From: Burkholderiales bacterium
Lineage (GTDB): Bacteria; Pseudomonadota; Gammaproteobacteria; Burkholderiales; SG8-41
Direction: 5' to 3'
Assembly: GCA_019749945.1 (NCBI GenBank)
Contig: JAIEPF010000021.1
Span: 1 to 64,000 of the forward strand
DNA length: 64,000 nt
This document shows positions 1 to 7,375 of the stretch, one piece after another (the stretch's first letter is position 1; every line of letters begins with the position of its first letter). The position numbers were made by a program, and so were the translations under genes. The notes beneath the pieces are model-generated. The model was not told where the DNA came from. It ran no database searches and saw nothing but the letters and a program-made list of their open reading frames with translations.

Positions 1-203
1 GCGGGTTGGTCCGGGGCCGATGGCGTGGCATCCTGGAAATGCGGGTCATGCAATGCAGCGAGATGGCTTTTTTCGTGCTCCTGCCAGTTAACGGGCGCGG
101 TCAGACCGGCTCCTGCCGTCAGGATATTGGCGACCAAAACCGTAATCAAAAAGCCTACGACCCGTGACTTTGATTGCAGTAAACGATTAAAAATGGTGAT
201 CAC
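1..203 (-). CDS. Partial exported or membrane-anchored protein of a metal-efflux locus
   Basis: The gene starts on the minus strand at a GTG (201-203; another in-frame GTG lies at 213-215) and runs off the left edge, so only about 67 residues are seen. The N-terminus has Arg/Lys (NRLLQSKSRV) followed by a hydrophobic stretch (VGFLITVLVANILTAG). It then turns polar and His-rich (NWQEHEKSHLAALHDPHF), which fits a signal peptide or anchor and a periplasmic part that could bind metal. It lies downstream of the CDF transporter on the same strand and may be cotranscribed with it. I do not recognise the family. Confidence 0.5.
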   Translation of the reverse strand, partial: MITIFNRLLQSKSRVVGFLITVLVANILTAGAGLTAPVNWQEHEKSHLAALHDPHFQDATPSAPDQP

Positions 204-269
204 GATGCGCGGCACTCTAACACAGCCGGCATGGACGGCAATAATGACGGTCGTTCCGGCCCCCGGGAC

Positions 270-929
270 TCATCCATGACGATCTCCGGTGTGGTGCAGG
301 GGATCGCCTGCGGCGATGCGATGACCATCCCGCAACTCCCGGAGCGCTTCGCTGATGATCGATCGTGCCGAGAGCAGGGCCAGCAGACCCAGCATGGCGG
401 CCACGCCAAGATCAGGCCATGCGCTGCCGGTGCCGAAGACCCCGAGCGCCGCGAACATCACCGCGATATTGCCGATGGCGTCGTTGCGGCTGCACAGCCA
501 GACCGAGCGCATGTTGGCATCACCACAGCGGTAGCGGTAGAGCATGACGGCGACTCCGACATTCACGATCAGCGCAAGTAATGCGACAGCACCCATTGCG
601 AACGGTTGCGGCGATGAGCCAGTAGCAGCGCTCCAAAATACTTTTGCAATCACAAAAATGCCGAACAATCCCATTGAGCAGCCTTTGATCAGCGCAGCAC
701 GGGATCGCCAGGCCGGGGCGAGCGCCAGTACGGCCAGCGAGATGCCGTAGTTGGCCGCGTCACCGAAAAAATCCACCGCATCGGCGAGCAATGCCGTCGA
801 GTCCGCGAACGCGCCGGCGCCGATTTCCACAAAGAACATGGCGGCGTTCAGGGCGAGCGCGATCCACAGGACGCGGCGGTAAACCGGGTCTGTAGTCGCA
901 ACGGGGCTGGCGCAGCATTTGGCACTCAT
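270..929 (-). CDS. Cation diffusion facilitator (CDF) family heavy-metal transporter
   Basis: A 219-residue inner-membrane protein, probably exporting divalent metal by proton antiport. The first membrane segments carry a CDF-like site (DSTALLADAVDFFGDAANY), and a second polar site lies at RNDAIGNIAVM, where CDF proteins hold their second pair of metal ligands. The C-terminus ends in His residues (LHHTGDRHG). It is shorter than typical CzcD (about 300 residues) and lacks most of the cytoplasmic domain. The start MSAKCC at 929 is chosen because the upstream extension would read through the MerR-type promoter. It is transcribed divergently from a MerR-type regulator. The metal is not identifiable; Zn, Cd, Co or Pb are plausible. 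Confidence 0.85.
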   Translation of the reverse strand: MSAKCCASPVATTDPVYRRVLWIALALNAAMFFVEIGAGAFADSTALLADAVDFFGDAANYGISLAVLALAPAWRSRAALIKGCSMGLFGIFVIAKVFWSAATGSSPQPFAMGAVALLALIVNVGVAVMLYRYRCGDANMRSVWLCSRNDAIGNIAVMFAALGVFGTGSAWPDLGVAAMLGLLALLSARSIISEALRELRDGHRIAAGDPLHHTGDRHG

Positions 930-960
930 CAAAGCTCGCAGATCAGAAAAATATCTGCTA

Positions 961-991
961 ATTTGAAACTCCGTAGCGGCTACGGGGTCAA
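961..991 (-). promoter_or_regulatory. MerR-type operator/promoter for the CDF gene
   Basis: On the minus strand a -35 TTGACC (986-991) and a -10-like TCAAAT (961-966) are 19 bases apart. The spacer holds a perfect 7-1-7 inverted repeat, CCGTAGC-G-GCTACGG (971-985). An over-long 19-20 base spacer with a central dyad is the known hallmark of promoters activated by MerR-family metal regulators. The divergent merR-like gene begins at 1024. Confidence 0.8.
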
Positions 992-1023
992 GGACTTTAT
1001 CGTCTTCAAGAAAGGAAGCACTG

Positions 1024-1395
1024 ATGCGTATAGGGGAATTGGCTACGGCCACCGGTGTGGATATCGAAACGATCCGCTACTACGAGCGGGAGGGCTTGCT
1101 GGCACCGCCGGCACGGCAGACGAACAGTTATCGGATCTACGGTCAGGCCCATCCGGAACGGCTGTCCTTTATCCGCCATTGTCGTGCCCTGGATATCCCG
1201 CTGGCCGATATCAGGCGACTGCTCGGCTTTCCGGATGCATCGGGCAATGATTCCGGTGGTATTTGTCAATTATTTAAAGCGCGATTGGTGAGGTGGGTAA
1301 GTTTACGAGCGAGGCAGGCTACGCTTGCTGCGGTTGCGTGGCCGCTAACGTTACCCCTTTCTGTGGCGAAGCGGATGTATGTCGCATATGGTTGA
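1024..1395 (+). CDS. MerR-family (CadR/PbrR-like) metal-responsive regulator with an aberrant C-terminus
   Basis: Residues 1-75 are a clear MerR winged-helix domain (MRIGELATATGVDIETIRYY, then SYRIYG, RLSFIRHCRALDI and DIRRLLGF). It would bind the dyad at 971-985 and control the divergent CDF gene. After about residue 80 the expected dimerisation helix and C-terminal Cys metal-binding motif do not appear. Instead the frame reads SLRARQATLAAVAWPLTLPL and stops at 123 residues, against roughly 135-150 for the family. The tail contains no Cys. This suggests the 3' end was replaced by unrelated DNA, leaving a DNA-binding protein that may not sense metal. It could also be a pseudogene. Confidence 0.75.
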   Translation: MRIGELATATGVDIETIRYYEREGLLAPPARQTNSYRIYGQAHPERLSFIRHCRALDIPLADIRRLLGFPDASGNDSGGICQLFKARLVRWVSLRARQATLAAVAWPLTLPLSVAKRMYVAYG

Positions 1396-1636
1396 ACCTA
1401 TACTATATTGTTGATATAGATGGCAGCGCTGCATCAGCTAACACAGCCGCGCTATCTAAGGATATCCCGCAGATAGACAACAGTGCGCCGGCAATAGCGC
1501 CGTGTTGCAGCAGCCTGCGGGTATTGAGCAGGCTATCTTTGTCGCAATTCTGACAACGAATGCTTGAACACTGCGGCGTGATCTACCTAGAATGTGGCCG
1601 CAGATTCAATCCCTCAATCCGCATCAGGAATCACTG
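1396..1636 (+). other. Intergenic stretch between merR remnant and mgtE
   Basis: No convincing gene. It holds a near-perfect inverted repeat (ATATCCCGCAG near 1463, CTGCGGGTATT near 1516) and is more A/T-rich than its surroundings. A minus-strand frame reads a short hydrophobic stretch (GAIAGALLSICGISL) but stops at once. It may be the remnant of whatever replaced the merR 3' end. Confidence 0.3.
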
Positions 1637-3073
1637 ATGGCCGACAGGCAGGAAACCCGTCCCGGCGTGGAAAAGCAGCTCGAGCAGGTGATCGAACTGC
1701 TGCATCGCCATGAGCTGGTGGAGAACCTGGTGCACCGCCAGGAAAGCCCGCGCCAAGAACTGGTCGAAACGCTGGTGCATCGCCAGCATCTGGGGGCATT
1801 GCAGCAGTTGCTCGACCGGCTGCATCCGGCCGACATCGCCTACATCCTCGAGGCCCTGCCGCTCGACCAGCGGCTGGTGGTGTGGGATCTGGTCAAGGCC
1901 GAACGCGACGGTGAAATCCTGCTCGAGGTTTCGGATGCGGTGCGCGAGACGCTGATTGCGCACATGGACGAGGGCGAGCTGGTCGCTGCCACCGGACAGC
2001 TTGATACCGATGAAATCGCCGATCTTGCGCCTGACCTGCCGCGCGAGGTCATCCTTGATGTGTTCAAGTCGCTGTCGACCGAGGAGCGCGAGCAGCTGCG
2101 CGCCGCGATGTCGTATCCGGAGGATGCGGTCGGTGCGCTGATGGATTTTGAGATGATCGAGGTGCGCGAGGACGTCACGCTGGAAGTGGTGCTGCGTTAC
2201 CTGCGTCGTCTGGACCAGTTGCCGGACCATACCGACCAGTTGTTTGTGGTCGATCGCGATGAACATCTGCGCGGTCTGCTGCCGGTGAACCGGCTGCTGG
2301 TCAGCGATCCCGACATTCTGGTCGGCGATGTGATGATCCGGGATTACACCAGTTTCCAGCCCGAGCAGGATGCGCATGACGCGGCCAGCGCGTTCGAGCG
2401 TTATGACCTGGTGTCGGCGCCGGTGGTCGATGATGCGGGGCAGCTGGTCGGCCGGGTGACGATCAATGCGGTGGTTGATTACATCCGCGAAGCCAAGGAC
2501 AGCGAAATCCTGTCCGCCGGCGGCCTGCGCGAGGAGGAGGATCTGTTCGCATCGGTATGGAACAGCGTGCGCAACCGCTGGGCGTGGCTGGCGATCAACC
2601 TGGTGACCGCATTTATTGCCTCGCGCGTGATCGGGGTGTTCGAACATTCGATTGCGCAACTGGTGGCGCTGGCGGCGCTGATGCCCATCATCGCCGGCAT
2701 CGGCGGCAATTCCGGCAACCAGACCACCACCATGATCGTGCGCGCCCTGGCGCTGGGCCAGATCACCCGGGACAGCGCCCGCAAACTGTTTTTGAAGGAA
2801 ATCAGCGTGTCGGCGCTGAACGGGTTGATCTGGGGCAGCCTGGTCGGCCTGTTTGCGTTCCTGATTTACCACAGCTGGCAGCTCGGTCTGGTGATGACCG
2901 GGGCCATGGTGCTCAACCTGCTGCTGGCGGCGGTGATGGGGGTGGCGATTCCGCTGCTGATGGAGAAGTTCGGCCGCGATCCGGCCATCGGATCGAGCGT
3001 GATGATTACCGCGATCACCGACAGCGGCGGATTTTTCATTTTTCTCGGCCTCGCCACGCTGTTTCTGGTCTGA
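1637..3073 (+). CDS. mgtE: Magnesium transporter MgtE
   Basis: A 478-residue MgtE-type Mg2+ channel: N-terminal cytoplasmic domain (about 45-160), paired CBS domains (about 165-290) and five C-terminal membrane helices. The family signature GIGGNSGNQTTT near residue 355 forms part of the pore. The start at 1637 (MADRQETRPG) follows CAGGAATCACTG; an upstream in-frame ATG at 1592 would add 15 residues. Residues 23-50 contain a near-exact tandem duplication (HELVENLVHRQ, then QELVETLVHRQ), unusual for the family. Mg2+ probably gates it through the CBS domains, as known for MgtE. Confidence 0.95.
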   Translation: MADRQETRPGVEKQLEQVIELLHRHELVENLVHRQESPRQELVETLVHRQHLGALQQLLDRLHPADIAYILEALPLDQRLVVWDLVKAERDGEILLEVSDAVRETLIAHMDEGELVAATGQLDTDEIADLAPDLPREVILDVFKSLSTEEREQLRAAMSYPEDAVGALMDFEMIEVREDVTLEVVLRYLRRLDQLPDHTDQLFVVDRDEHLRGLLPVNRLLVSDPDILVGDVMIRDYTSFQPEQDAHDAASAFERYDLVSAPVVDDAGQLVGRVTINAVVDYIREAKDSEILSAGGLREEEDLFASVWNSVRNRWAWLAINLVTAFIASRVIGVFEHSIAQLVALAALMPIIAGIGGNSGNQTTTMIVRALALGQITRDSARKLFLKEISVSALNGLIWGSLVGLFAFLIYHSWQLGLVMTGAMVLNLLLAAVMGVAIPLLMEKFGRDPAIGSSVMITAITDSGGFFIFLGLATLFLV

Positions 3074-3162
3074 GCGGCATGGCCAATCATCACCGCGTAA
3101 AATCATCCCGTGTGCACCGGGGAATAACTCCGGGCAGCGCCGTGTTGAGGAGGTAACAGCAG

Positions 3163-3684
3163 GTGAAGCTACCGGCATCCGACGTGTTCGCCGCCCAGGC
3201 CATGCAATACATCCCCCGGCTGCGCCGCTATGCGCGCGCGCTGACGGGTGATCCGAGCGCAGCCGACGATCTGGTGCAGGACGCGCTGGAGCGCGCGCTG
3301 GTCAAGCAGGACCTGTTGCGCGAGGGCACGGATCTGCGTGCCTGGCTGTTTACCGTGATGCATAACGTATTCGTGAACCAGGTGCGCAGCGCCGCCGTCA
3401 GCCGGACGGTACAGCTTGATGATGCAATGGCCGACCGCCCGCAGCCGCAAAGCACCGACCGGCTGGAAATACGCGATCTGGATGCGGCATTGCAGGCGCT
3501 GCCGGAAGAGCAGCGCGCCGTGGTGTTGCTGGTGGGGCTGGAACAGATGACTTATGAGGAAGCCGCCCGCGTACTCGAAGTGCCGATCGGCACGGTGATG
3601 TCGCGGCTGTCGCGCGGCCGGGAGCGGCTGCGCCGGCTGATGCAGGGGCTGCCCGAAACCGCGGTATTGAAGGTGGTCAAATGA
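3163..3684 (+). CDS. ECF-subfamily RNA polymerase sigma factor
   Basis: A 173-residue sigma-70 family protein with only regions 2 and 4. Region 2 reads YARALTGDPSAADDLVQDAL with LRAWLFTVMHNVF. Region 4 reads LPEEQRAVVLLVGLEQMTYE followed by a helix-turn-helix (VLEVPIGTVMSRLSRGRERL). Translation starts at GTG 3163 behind a strong AGGAGG. The next gene begins 10 bases after the stop and encodes a membrane protein with anti-sigma features, so the pair probably forms one regulatory unit. No target promoters can be assigned. Confidence 0.93.
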   Translation: MKLPASDVFAAQAMQYIPRLRRYARALTGDPSAADDLVQDALERALVKQDLLREGTDLRAWLFTVMHNVFVNQVRSAAVSRTVQLDDAMADRPQPQSTDRLEIRDLDAALQALPEEQRAVVLLVGLEQMTYEEAARVLEVPIGTVMSRLSRGRERLRRLMQGLPETAVLKVVK

Positions 3685-3694
3685 GGGCGGCGGA

Positions 3695-4465
3695 ATGAGC
3701 GTGCATCCGGTGACGGAAGCCGAGCTGCAGGCTTATGTCGACGGCCGCTTGCCGGCGGAGCGTGCGACCGAGGTGGCGCAACACCTGGCCCAGCATGGGG
3801 ACGACGCGCAGCGCGTGGCGGCCTACCGCCGTCAGAACGATGCCTTGCAGGCGGCGTACGCGCCGCTGCTTGCCGCGGCGGTACCGGCCCGACTGCAACC
3901 TGGGCAGCAGCGCCGCTGGCTGTTGCCGCTGCAGCCGCTTCTGCAACATTACGCCGTTGCCGCGGCATTAATGGCGGTCAGCGGCTTTGCCGGCTGGCAA
4001 TTGCATGCTTATGTCGCCGGCGAACGCACGCAAACGGTCTATCTGGCCCGAATTGCTGCGGTGGCTCATGCCGTTTACAGCCCCGAAGTACGGCATCCGG
4101 TGGAAGTTGGCGCCGATCAGGAAGAGCACCTGGTGCGTTGGCTGTCGAAACGGCTGGGTACCGGCCTGAAGATTCCTCATCTTGCGGAGCAGGGGTACTC
4201 GCTGGTCGGTGGACGTTTATTGCCCGGCGAACGCGGACCGGCGGCGCAATTCATGTATCAGGACAGCAAGGGTCAGCGCCTGACACTTTATGTGCGCGTC
4301 AGCAAGGAAGCGCGCGAACAGACGGCGTTTCGTTTTGCGCAGGAAAATAATGTCGGCGTTTTTTACTGGCTCGACGGCCGTCTCGGTTACGCCTTGTCCG
4401 GCGAAACGGATCGCGCTGAATTATTGCGCGTCGCCGACGCGGTCTATCGGCAACTCAATCCTTAA
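3695..4465 (+). CDS. Anti-sigma factor, transmembrane
   Basis: A 256-residue protein directly after the ECF sigma gene. The N-terminus (TEAELQAYVDGRLPAERATE, then VAQHLAQH) matches the cytoplasmic sigma-binding domain of RskA/FecR-type anti-sigma factors. It lacks the HxxxCxxC zinc motif of ZAS domains. One membrane helix lies around residues 88-106 (HYAVAAALMAVSGFAGWQLH), followed by a periplasmic domain of about 150 residues. It probably holds the sigma factor at the membrane until a signal releases it. Confidence 0.85.
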   Translation: MSVHPVTEAELQAYVDGRLPAERATEVAQHLAQHGDDAQRVAAYRRQNDALQAAYAPLLAAAVPARLQPGQQRRWLLPLQPLLQHYAVAAALMAVSGFAGWQLHAYVAGERTQTVYLARIAAVAHAVYSPEVRHPVEVGADQEEHLVRWLSKRLGTGLKIPHLAEQGYSLVGGRLLPGERGPAAQFMYQDSKGQRLTLYVRVSKEAREQTAFRFAQENNVGVFYWLDGRLGYALSGETDRAELLRVADAVYRQLNP

Positions 4466-4527
4466 GCAATCTCCGGGTGATGGTGCGGGTGGCCCTTGCG
4501 TTTCAGCTGCAAGGGGTGCGACTGCAG

Positions 4528-4562
4528 AATATCAATAACCATTTGATTTTATTGATGTTTTT
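4528..4562 (-). repeat. A/T-rich dispersed element, copy 1 (IHF-like core 4536-4548)
   Basis: Read on the minus strand, the element contains ATCAATAAAATCAAATGGTT. The part AATCAAATGGTTA matches the E. coli IHF consensus WATCAANNNNTTR exactly. The same core (TCAATAAAAWCAA) occurs at four other places in the window. This copy also has arms ATCAATAA and TTATTGAT that form an inverted repeat. It sits between the anti-sigma gene and the small Lys/Ala gene. Confidence 0.7.
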
Positions 4563-4699
4563 TGCATCGGCGCCGGACGGCGCTCAATAGTGCAATCACT
4601 GCTGCAGGAAAACTTCGGAACGTCGGCAAGCGGTGCTGCCGGAAATCCGTGCGCGGAGATTGCGCAAGAGGAGATGCTGAAAGTTGGAAGATACAAATA

Positions 4700-4742
4700 T
4701 GGAAAATATAAATGCGAAGGCCGGGGGTTACCCGGCCTTCGC
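4700..4742 (-). terminator. Rho-independent terminator of the Lys/Ala peptide gene
   Basis: A perfect 12-bp stem (GCGAAGGCCGGG pairing with CCCGGCCTTCGC, 4714-4742) with a 5-base loop. On the minus strand it is followed by ATTTATATTTT. It lies 8 bases past the stop of the small gene at 4751-4813. Confidence 0.85.
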
Positions 4743-4750
4743 AAGTACTA

Positions 4751-4813
4751 CTACTTCTTCTTGGCTGCTTTCTTCTTACCAGCTTTTTTCTTTGCTTTTT
4801 TCTTCGCTGCCAT
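4751..4813 (-). CDS. 20-residue lysine/alanine-rich basic peptide
   Basis: The complete product is MAAKKKAKKKAGKKKAAKKK: 12 Lys, 6 Ala, 1 Gly and the initiator Met. A strong ribosome-binding site (AAGGAGA, 6 bases before the ATG), promoter-like sequences upstream and an intrinsic terminator just downstream indicate a real expressed gene. The N-terminus closely resembles that of the SWIB protein at 49689 (MAAKKKATKKPAAKKKKSSA) and the basic tails of bacterial histone-H1-like proteins. It probably binds nucleic acid, but this is inference. It is too short for usual gene callers. Confidence 0.7.
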   Translation of the reverse strand: MAAKKKAKKKAGKKKAAKKK

Positions 4814-5108
4814 AATCGTCTCCTTGAAAGTTAACTTAGGCATCGTTTGAATGCGGCTTTTGTTCCGCACTACCAGCACACGATTTTCAAGAACATTTCA
4901 CGGCGTTTTGTGAACCGCCGTTCCGCGTTCCAACCAAAAAATTTGGCGAGAACCGTGTTCGGTGCGCCAATTCTATGCTATGCGGAAAAATAAATGCAAT
5001 ACCTTTGTCAAGTTTTTTTGATCAAGTGAATCCGGTTGTGGATTTGCGGCAACAGCGTATTGCAACGCAAAAGTACGTACTCAAACCGTTTTGATGCCCG
5101 TTTTGATG
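4814..5108. other. A/T-rich intergenic region upstream of the Lys/Ala peptide gene
   Basis: Nearly 300 bases with no gene supported. It is clearly richer in A/T than its surroundings and holds the promoter-like sequences for the minus-strand peptide gene. A direct repeat of CGTTTTGATGC lies near its right end (about 5089-5109), next to the lysA stop. Confidence 0.6.
4970..5012 (-). promoter_or_regulatory. Putative promoter of the Lys/Ala peptide gene
   Basis: On the minus strand a TTGCAT (4994-4999) and TAGAAT (4970-4975) are 18 bases apart, and a perfect TTGACA lies just upstream (5007-5012). The leader would be about 150 bases. The TTGACAAAGG at the upstream hexamer is also found in the putative promoter of the SWIB gene near 49580. 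Confidence 0.4.
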
Positions 5109-6359
5109 CTATTGATCCGGCAAACGATGCTCGTTTGCCATCAGCATGGCGACGGTTTCACGGTCGCGGATGCGGTGTACGCGATCACCATCGACCATGA
5201 TTTCGGCGGCGCGCGGTCGGGTGTTGTAGTTGGATGACATGCTCATGCCATATGCGCCGGCCGACGCAATGGCGATCAAATCCCCCGGATTTACAGCCAG
5301 TTGACGGTCGCGCGCGAGGAAGTCGCCGCTTTCGCAGACCGGGCCGACGATGTCGTAGGACTTGCCGCCGGCCGCCGTTTCACGCAGCGGCAGCACCTCA
5401 TGCCAGGCTTCGTACAGCGCCGGACGCATCAGGTCGTTCATCGCGGCATCGACGATCGCAAAATTCCTGTCCTGGCCCGGTTTCAGGTAGAGCACGGTAC
5501 TCAGCAGCACCCCGGCATTGCCGGTCAGCAGCCGGCCCGGTTCAAACAGCAGTTTCTGCGAACGTTGGCCGAGCGCTGCGAGCAGCGCCTTTGCGTATTC
5601 GGCCACCGGCGGCGGCGTTTCATCCTGGTAACGGATCCCCAGCCCGCCGCCGAGATCTATGTGCTGGATGCTGATGCCGTCGCGCGCCAAAACATCGACC
5701 AGCGCCAGCACCCGTTCCAGCGCGGCAATGAACGGCGCCACTTCCGTCAGTTGTGAACCGATGTGGCAATCGATGCCTTCGATGCGCAGGTGCGGCAGTT
5801 CGCGGGCGCGGCGGTACACGGCCGGCGCATCGGTATAGGCCACACCGAACTTGTTTTCCTTGAGACCGGTGGCGATATAGGGGTGGGTTTTGGCGTCAAC
5901 ATCGGGGTTTACGCGCAGGCTGACCGGCGCGGTTTTGCCCATTTCGCCGGCGACCCGGCTCAGCAGTTCCAGTTCCGGCGCGGATTCGACGTTGAAGCAC
6001 AGAATCCCGGCCTGCAAAGCCTGGCGCATTTCGGCGGCGGTCTTGCCGACCCCGGAAAACACCACTTTGCGCGGATCGCCGCCTGCCGCGATGACCCGCG
6101 CCAGTTCGCCGCCTGAAACGATGTCAAAACCGCTGCCTAGGCGCGCAAAAACATCCAATACGCCGAGGTTGGGATTGGCTTTGACCGCATAACACAGCAG
6201 GTGGTCGCGTCCGGCGAAGGCGGCGTCGAAGTCGCGCCAGGCCCGGGTCAGGGCTGCGCGTGAATATACATAACAGGGGGTGCCGAATTCCGCGGCGATG
6301 CGCGACAGGGGTACGGCTTCGGCATGCAGTTCGCCATTGCGGTAGCCGAACGGATTCAT
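5109..6359 (-). CDS. lysA: Diaminopimelate decarboxylase
   Basis: A 416-residue PLP enzyme that decarboxylates meso-diaminopimelate to L-lysine. Lys60 in CYAVKANPN is the PLP lysine. The glycine-rich phosphate-binding segment (HIDLGGGLGIRYQDE) and the C-terminal GPVCESGDFLA with its catalytic Cys are present. The start MNPFGYRNG at 6359 is chosen because it overlaps the lptM stop in ATGA, a standard coupling. The lptM-lysA order is common in proteobacteria; cyaY, often divergent there, is absent here. Confidence 0.97.
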   Translation of the reverse strand: MNPFGYRNGELHAEAVPLSRIAAEFGTPCYVYSRAALTRAWRDFDAAFAGRDHLLCYAVKANPNLGVLDVFARLGSGFDIVSGGELARVIAAGGDPRKVVFSGVGKTAAEMRQALQAGILCFNVESAPELELLSRVAGEMGKTAPVSLRVNPDVDAKTHPYIATGLKENKFGVAYTDAPAVYRRARELPHLRIEGIDCHIGSQLTEVAPFIAALERVLALVDVLARDGISIQHIDLGGGLGIRYQDETPPPVAEYAKALLAALGQRSQKLLFEPGRLLTGNAGVLLSTVLYLKPGQDRNFAIVDAAMNDLMRPALYEAWHEVLPLRETAAGGKSYDIVGPVCESGDFLARDRQLAVNPGDLIAIASAGAYGMSMSSNYNTRPRAAEIMVDGDRVHRIRDRETVAMLMANEHRLPDQ

Positions 6360-6526
6360 TGCGGACCGGATGGCGCCGGGGGTTCCGCCGCCGGCGTGAC
6401 TGCAGCGGGTGCGGGCGCCGGCTTTTTGACGGCGGCGGGTTTGTCTTTGGGCAAATACAGCGGGCCTTTGTAGCCGCAACCGGCAAACAACAGCGTCAGG
6501 ATCATCAGAATCAGTGTCGTACGCAC
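6356..6526 (-). CDS. lptM: Small lipoprotein of the LptM (YifL) family
   Basis: A 56-residue lipoprotein starting at GTG 6526. A hydrophobic signal (TLILMILTLLFAGC) ends in the lipobox LFAGC, and the mature protein begins CGYKGPLYLP, the family hallmark. A Lys/Pro/Ala-rich tail follows. In E. coli LptM assists LptD maturation in LPS transport. Its TGA overlaps the lysA ATG. A -10-like TACACT lies at 6555-6560 on the minus strand. Confidence 0.88.
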   Translation of the reverse strand: MRTTLILMILTLLFAGCGYKGPLYLPKDKPAAVKKPAPAPAAVTPAAEPPAPSGPQ

Positions 6527-6622
6527 AGGATGACTCGCGTAGAAAGTGGCGGAAAGTGTAGCACAGCGTATTTGCAGATCAGATGCAGCAGATCCGGGCG
6601 CGCAGGTACTCCGCGCACTCGT

Positions 6623-7375
6623 TTACAGCAGCAGATAACGATGCGCATCGCGCCGCAGCGCGGCCCGGCGCTCGGCATAATCAGCGACGAGTATCTCAAC
6701 CGTGCGCCAGAACGCCGGTGAATGGTTCATCTGGCGCAGGTGGGCGACTTCATGCGCGGCGACATAATCGATCCATGCCGCCGGCGCCTGCACCAGCCGC
6801 CAGTTCATGCTGATGCGACCCCGGGCATGACAGCTGCCCCAGCGCGTGCGCGCGTTCGACAGCCGCACCGCCGGCGCCGGCAGTTGCAGTTGCGCGCTGT
6901 AGTCATGGCAGCGGCGGGTAAAACACGCCAGCGCCTGCCGTTTCAGCCAGCCGCGCACCCCGCATTCGATGACTGTTGGTGCGAGTTGCGGATCAAACAG
7001 CAGCCGGTCCTGGTCCAGTTGCGGCAAAACGATGCCGGCACGCGCTTCCAGCGTCACCGGAGCGCCGTAGAGCATGATTTGCTCGCCGGCGACCCATGAA
7101 AGCGGCGGCGGGCGCTTCTGCTGCCAGTCATGCACCTTGCGGATGACCCAGGCCGCATGTGCACGCAGCAGGTCGTCGATGGCCTGTTGCGGCGCTTTAA
7201 GCGGCGCTGCGACACGCAGGCCGCGTTCGTCGATCAGCAGCGAGATCGTGCGCCGGCGCCGGCTGCGTTGCAGCGTGTAGCTGATGCGCCGGCCGTCCAG
7301 GTCGATCGCCGGACCGGATTCCGGCGCCGCAAGCAGCGGCAGTCCGGCTTGCAGGGCGGGATTTCCGCCCATCAA
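6623..7375 (-). CDS. YgjP/SprT-like putative zinc metal-dependent hydrolase (DUF45)
   Basis: A 250-residue protein with the zinc motif HEVAHLRQMNHSPAFW (HExxH plus a third His) near its C-terminus. The N-terminal part is Arg-rich (QRSRRRRTISLLIDERGLRV) as in the YgjP family, and TRWGSCHARGRISMNWRLV is a further family signature. Its start overlaps the plsC stop as ATGA. Family members are predicted metallohydrolases without a settled substrate. Confidence 0.88.
   Translation of the reverse strand: MMGGNPALQAGLPLLAAPESGPAIDLDGRRISYTLQRSRRRRTISLLIDERGLRVAAPLKAPQQAIDDLLRAHAAWVIRKVHDWQQKRPPPLSWVAGEQIMLYGAPVTLEARAGIVLPQLDQDRLLFDPQLAPTVIECGVRGWLKRQALACFTRRCHDYSAQLQLPAPAVRLSNARTRWGSCHARGRISMNWRLVQAPAAWIDYVAAHEVAHLRQMNHSPAFWRTVEILVADYAERRAALRRDAHRYLLL

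Noticed and set aside
1631..3178. 515-codon open frame antisense to mgtE
   Set aside because: It mirrors mgtE in a GC-rich genome, has His/Arg/Gln-rich composition and no ribosome site; mgtE is certain.
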